Shown in pieces: positions 62,463-64,000 of a DNA stretch of 64,000 nt (positions within the stretch are counted from its first letter, which is position 1; each line of letters starts with the position of its first letter). The position numbers and the translations under genes were made by a program. The notes beneath the pieces were generated by a model, which did no database searches, was not told the DNA's origin, and saw nothing but the letters and a program-made list of their open reading frames with translations. Origin of the DNA: Streptomyces sp. Edi2 (GTDB taxonomy: Bacteria; Actinomycetota; Actinomycetes; Streptomycetales; Streptomycetaceae). The stretch spans positions 3,844,001-3,908,000 of the forward strand of contig NZ_JBEJGX010000003.1 of the NCBI RefSeq assembly GCF_040253635.1, given 5' to 3'.

Positions 62463-63329
62463 TCAGCAGCAGCCGCCCCCGCCGCCGCCCCCGGGCAGCG
62501 TCCGCTTGTTGCGCGCCTCCTGGTTGCGCGCCATCAGCAGGTCATCGGCCGGGTAGCCGACCTCCTCCAGCGTCAGCCCGTGCGGCCGCACGACATGGAC
62601 GGCGGAGTCCCGCACCCCGGCGGCGAGCACCTTCCCCGGCCACTCCACCGGCCGGTGCCCGTCGCCGACGAACAGCATCGCCCCCACCAGCGACCGCACC
62701 ATGTTGTGGCAGAAGGCATCCGCCCGCACGGTCGCCGTGATGATCCCGTCCGCCCCGCGCGACCAGCTCAGCTCCTGCAGCGTCCGGATCGTCGTCGCGC
62801 CTTCCCGCCGCTTGCAGTACGCCGCGAAGTCGTGCTCCCCCAGCAGCGGCCGCGAGGCCTCGTTCATCACCTCGACGTCCAGCTCCCAGTCGTGCCACAG
62901 CACATGGCCGCGCAGCAGCGGATCCACGCCCCCGTGGTGGTCGGTCACCCGGTACGCATACCGCCGCCAGATCGCCGAGAACCGCGCATTGAACCCGTAC
63001 GGCGCCTCGGCCAGCCGCCACACCCGCACATCCTTGGGCAGCCGCCCGGCCAGCCGCCGCAGCAGCTTGTCCTGATGCTCGGCCCACACCGCCGCGGGCA
63101 GGTCCACATGCGCCACCTGCCCCCGCGCATGCACCCCCGCATCCGTCCGCCCGGCCACGGTGAGCTCATACGCCTCCCCGGACCGCGTCACGGTCCGCAG
63201 CGCATCCTCGATCTCCCCCTGCACGGTCCGCCGGCCACCGGCCTGCTTCGCCCACCCGGAGAAGTCCTTTCCGTCGTAGGAAAGGTCCATCCGCACCCGG
63301 ACGAACCCGGGCTCCACTTCGTCACTCAC
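62463..63329 (-). CDS. truA: tRNA pseudouridine synthase A
   Basis: 288 residues. [20 protein letters not shown] at the N-terminus and the catalytic Asp in [16 protein letters not shown] are intact. TruA converts U38-40 of the anticodon stem of several tRNAs to pseudouridine. The C-terminus carries an extra tail of seven glycines and two cysteines (GGGGGGGCC) after NKRTLP, which is not part of the fold. ATG 63329. It is co-oriented with rplQ upstream, as in many bacteria. Confidence 0.95.
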   Translation of the reverse strand: MSDEVEPGFVRVRMDLSYDGKDFSGWAKQAGGRRTVQGEIEDALRTVTRSGEAYELTVAGRTDAGVHARGQVAHVDLPAAVWAEHQDKLLRRLAGRLPKDVRVWRLAEAPYGFNARFSAIWRRYAYRVTDHHGGVDPLLRGHVLWHDWELDVEVMNEASRPLLGEHDFAAYCKRREGATTIRTLQELSWSRGADGIITATVRADAFCHNMVRSLVGAMLFVGDGHRPVEWPGKVLAAGVRDSAVHVVRPHGLTLEEVGYPADDLLMARNQEARNKRTLPGGGGGGGCC

Positions 63330-63455
63330 GACAGCAATCCTCCCTCACACCACGGGCGGCCGTTCCGCACGGGCGCCTCCCCCGTGCTCCTCCCCCGGGC
63401 ACGGCGCCCCGGGCACCGCGGACCGGCCCCGCCACCGCCCGCCCGCGCATGCGAA

Positions 63456-63485
63456 AGCGGGCCCGCCCCGAAGGGCGGACCCGCT
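63456..63485 (-). terminator. Terminator of rplQ
   Basis: AGCGGG-C-CCGCCC (63456-63468), loop CGAA (UUCG on the minus strand), GGGCGG-A-CCCGCT (63473-63485): 12 base pairs with one mismatch, 17 bp after the rplQ stop (63503), followed on the minus strand by TTTCGC. Confidence 0.85.
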
Positions 63486-63502
63486 CACACGTCGGTCAGG
63501 AC

Positions 63503-63970
63503 TCAGGCGTCCTTCGACTCCTCGGTCGCCTCGGCAGCCGGGGCCGCCTCCGCGTCCTTGGCCGCACGCTTCGTCGCGGCCTCGGCCTCACCGGTGGCCT
63601 GCTGGGCCACGGTCAGCGCCTCCACCAGCTCGATGACGGCCATGGGCGCGTTGTCGCCACGGCGGTTACCGATCTTGGTGATACGGGTGTAGCCACCCGG
63701 GCGGTTCTCGAACCGCGGGGCGATCTCCGTGAAGAGCGTGTGCACGACGCTCTTGTCCGAGATCAGCTGCATGACCTGACGGCGGTTGTGAAGGTCGCCC
63801 TTCTTCGCCTTGGTCACCAGACGCTCCGCGTACGGACGCAGACGACGGGCCTTGGCCTCGGTCGTCGTGATGCGGCCGTGCTCGAAGAGCGAGGTGGCCA
63901 GGTTGCGCAGCATGAGGCGCTCGTGCGCAGCGCTGCCGCCCAGACGGGCACCCTTGGCGGGCTTCGGCAT
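63503..63970 (-). CDS. rplQ: 50S ribosomal protein L17
   Basis: 155 residues. The N-terminal 115 residues are a full L17 ([20 protein letters not shown], then [20 protein letters not shown]). The C-terminus is an Ala/Glu-rich extension ([15 protein letters not shown]) common in streptomycetes. It normally ends the rpoA-rplQ operon; rpoA would lie just beyond the window edge. ATG 63970 has AAGGAGAAAG upstream. Confidence 0.97.
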   Translation of the reverse strand: MPKPAKGARLGGSAAHERLMLRNLATSLFEHGRITTTEAKARRLRPYAERLVTKAKKGDLHNRRQVMQLISDKSVVHTLFTEIAPRFENRPGGYTRITKIGNRRGDNAPMAVIELVEALTVAQQATGEAEAATKRAAKDAEAAPAAEATEESKDA

Positions 63971-64000
63971 TTTCTTTCTCCTTGGTATCTGCCCCGGCCG

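Overview
The window is high-GC actinobacterial chromosome, almost certainly Streptomyces. Third codon positions are strongly G/C, GTG starts and GTGA/ATGA stop-start overlaps are common, and developmental genes (bldM, whiD and a ShbA-type sigma factor) sit beside guaB and groES-groEL1 in the order known from streptomycetes.

Layout. 1-6 kb: a recurring hairpin element, then a lipid or steroid-like oxidation group (SDR, cyclase-family hydrolase, a two-gene acyl-CoA dehydrogenase pair) that shares a 15-bp palindromic operator. 6-8.4 kb: a TetR regulator divergent from a small membrane protein, with two operator palindromes between them, then an AlkZ-like winged-helix protein. 8.4-15 kb: a membrane pseudokinase, an active membrane Ser/Thr kinase and a lipoprotein serine hydrolase. 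15-18.3 kb: glpD and a nucleotide-sugar dehydrogenase lacking its usual cysteine. 18.8-24 kb: guaB3, guaB, shbA-like sigma factor, bldM and whiD. 24-30.4 kb: LysR/MOSC pair, SDR, and a DUF2264 protein divergent from a hydroxyacid dehydrogenase with six 19-bp iterons between. 30.6-33 kb: groEL1 and groES with two CIRCE operators. 33-36.6 kb: an FtsW/RodA protein and a SAM methyltransferase separated by a long inverted repeat.

36.6-49 kb is a mostly leftward core block for tRNA t6A synthesis and cell-wall supply: tsaD, rimI, tsaB, tsaE, an alpha/beta hydrolase, alr, an L,D-transpeptidase, the NAD(P)HX repair enzyme, acpS and glmS. 54.4-64 kb is again core: coaA, DUF389, glmM, rpsI-rplM, ABC-F ATPase, truA and rplQ.

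Between glmS and coaA (49.0-54.4 kb) lies an island with less extreme codon use. It holds an XRE(DUF5753)/DUF397 regulatory pair, a frameshifted HATPase regulator, and a tight cassette: a 45-residue peptide gene, a JmjC/cupin-type oxygenase, an aldo/keto reductase and a phosphotransferase-fold kinase. Gene remnants follow. The cassette looks like an undescribed ribosomal-peptide (RiPP-like) tailoring system and is the best novelty candidate.

The second major signal is a family of five intergenic long hairpins with an invariant 13-nt loop (GTAAAGCGAAGCA) and stems that change sequence while keeping pairing. They occur singly (near position 115) and as mirrored pairs (18.4/18.65 kb and 34.87/35.15 kb).
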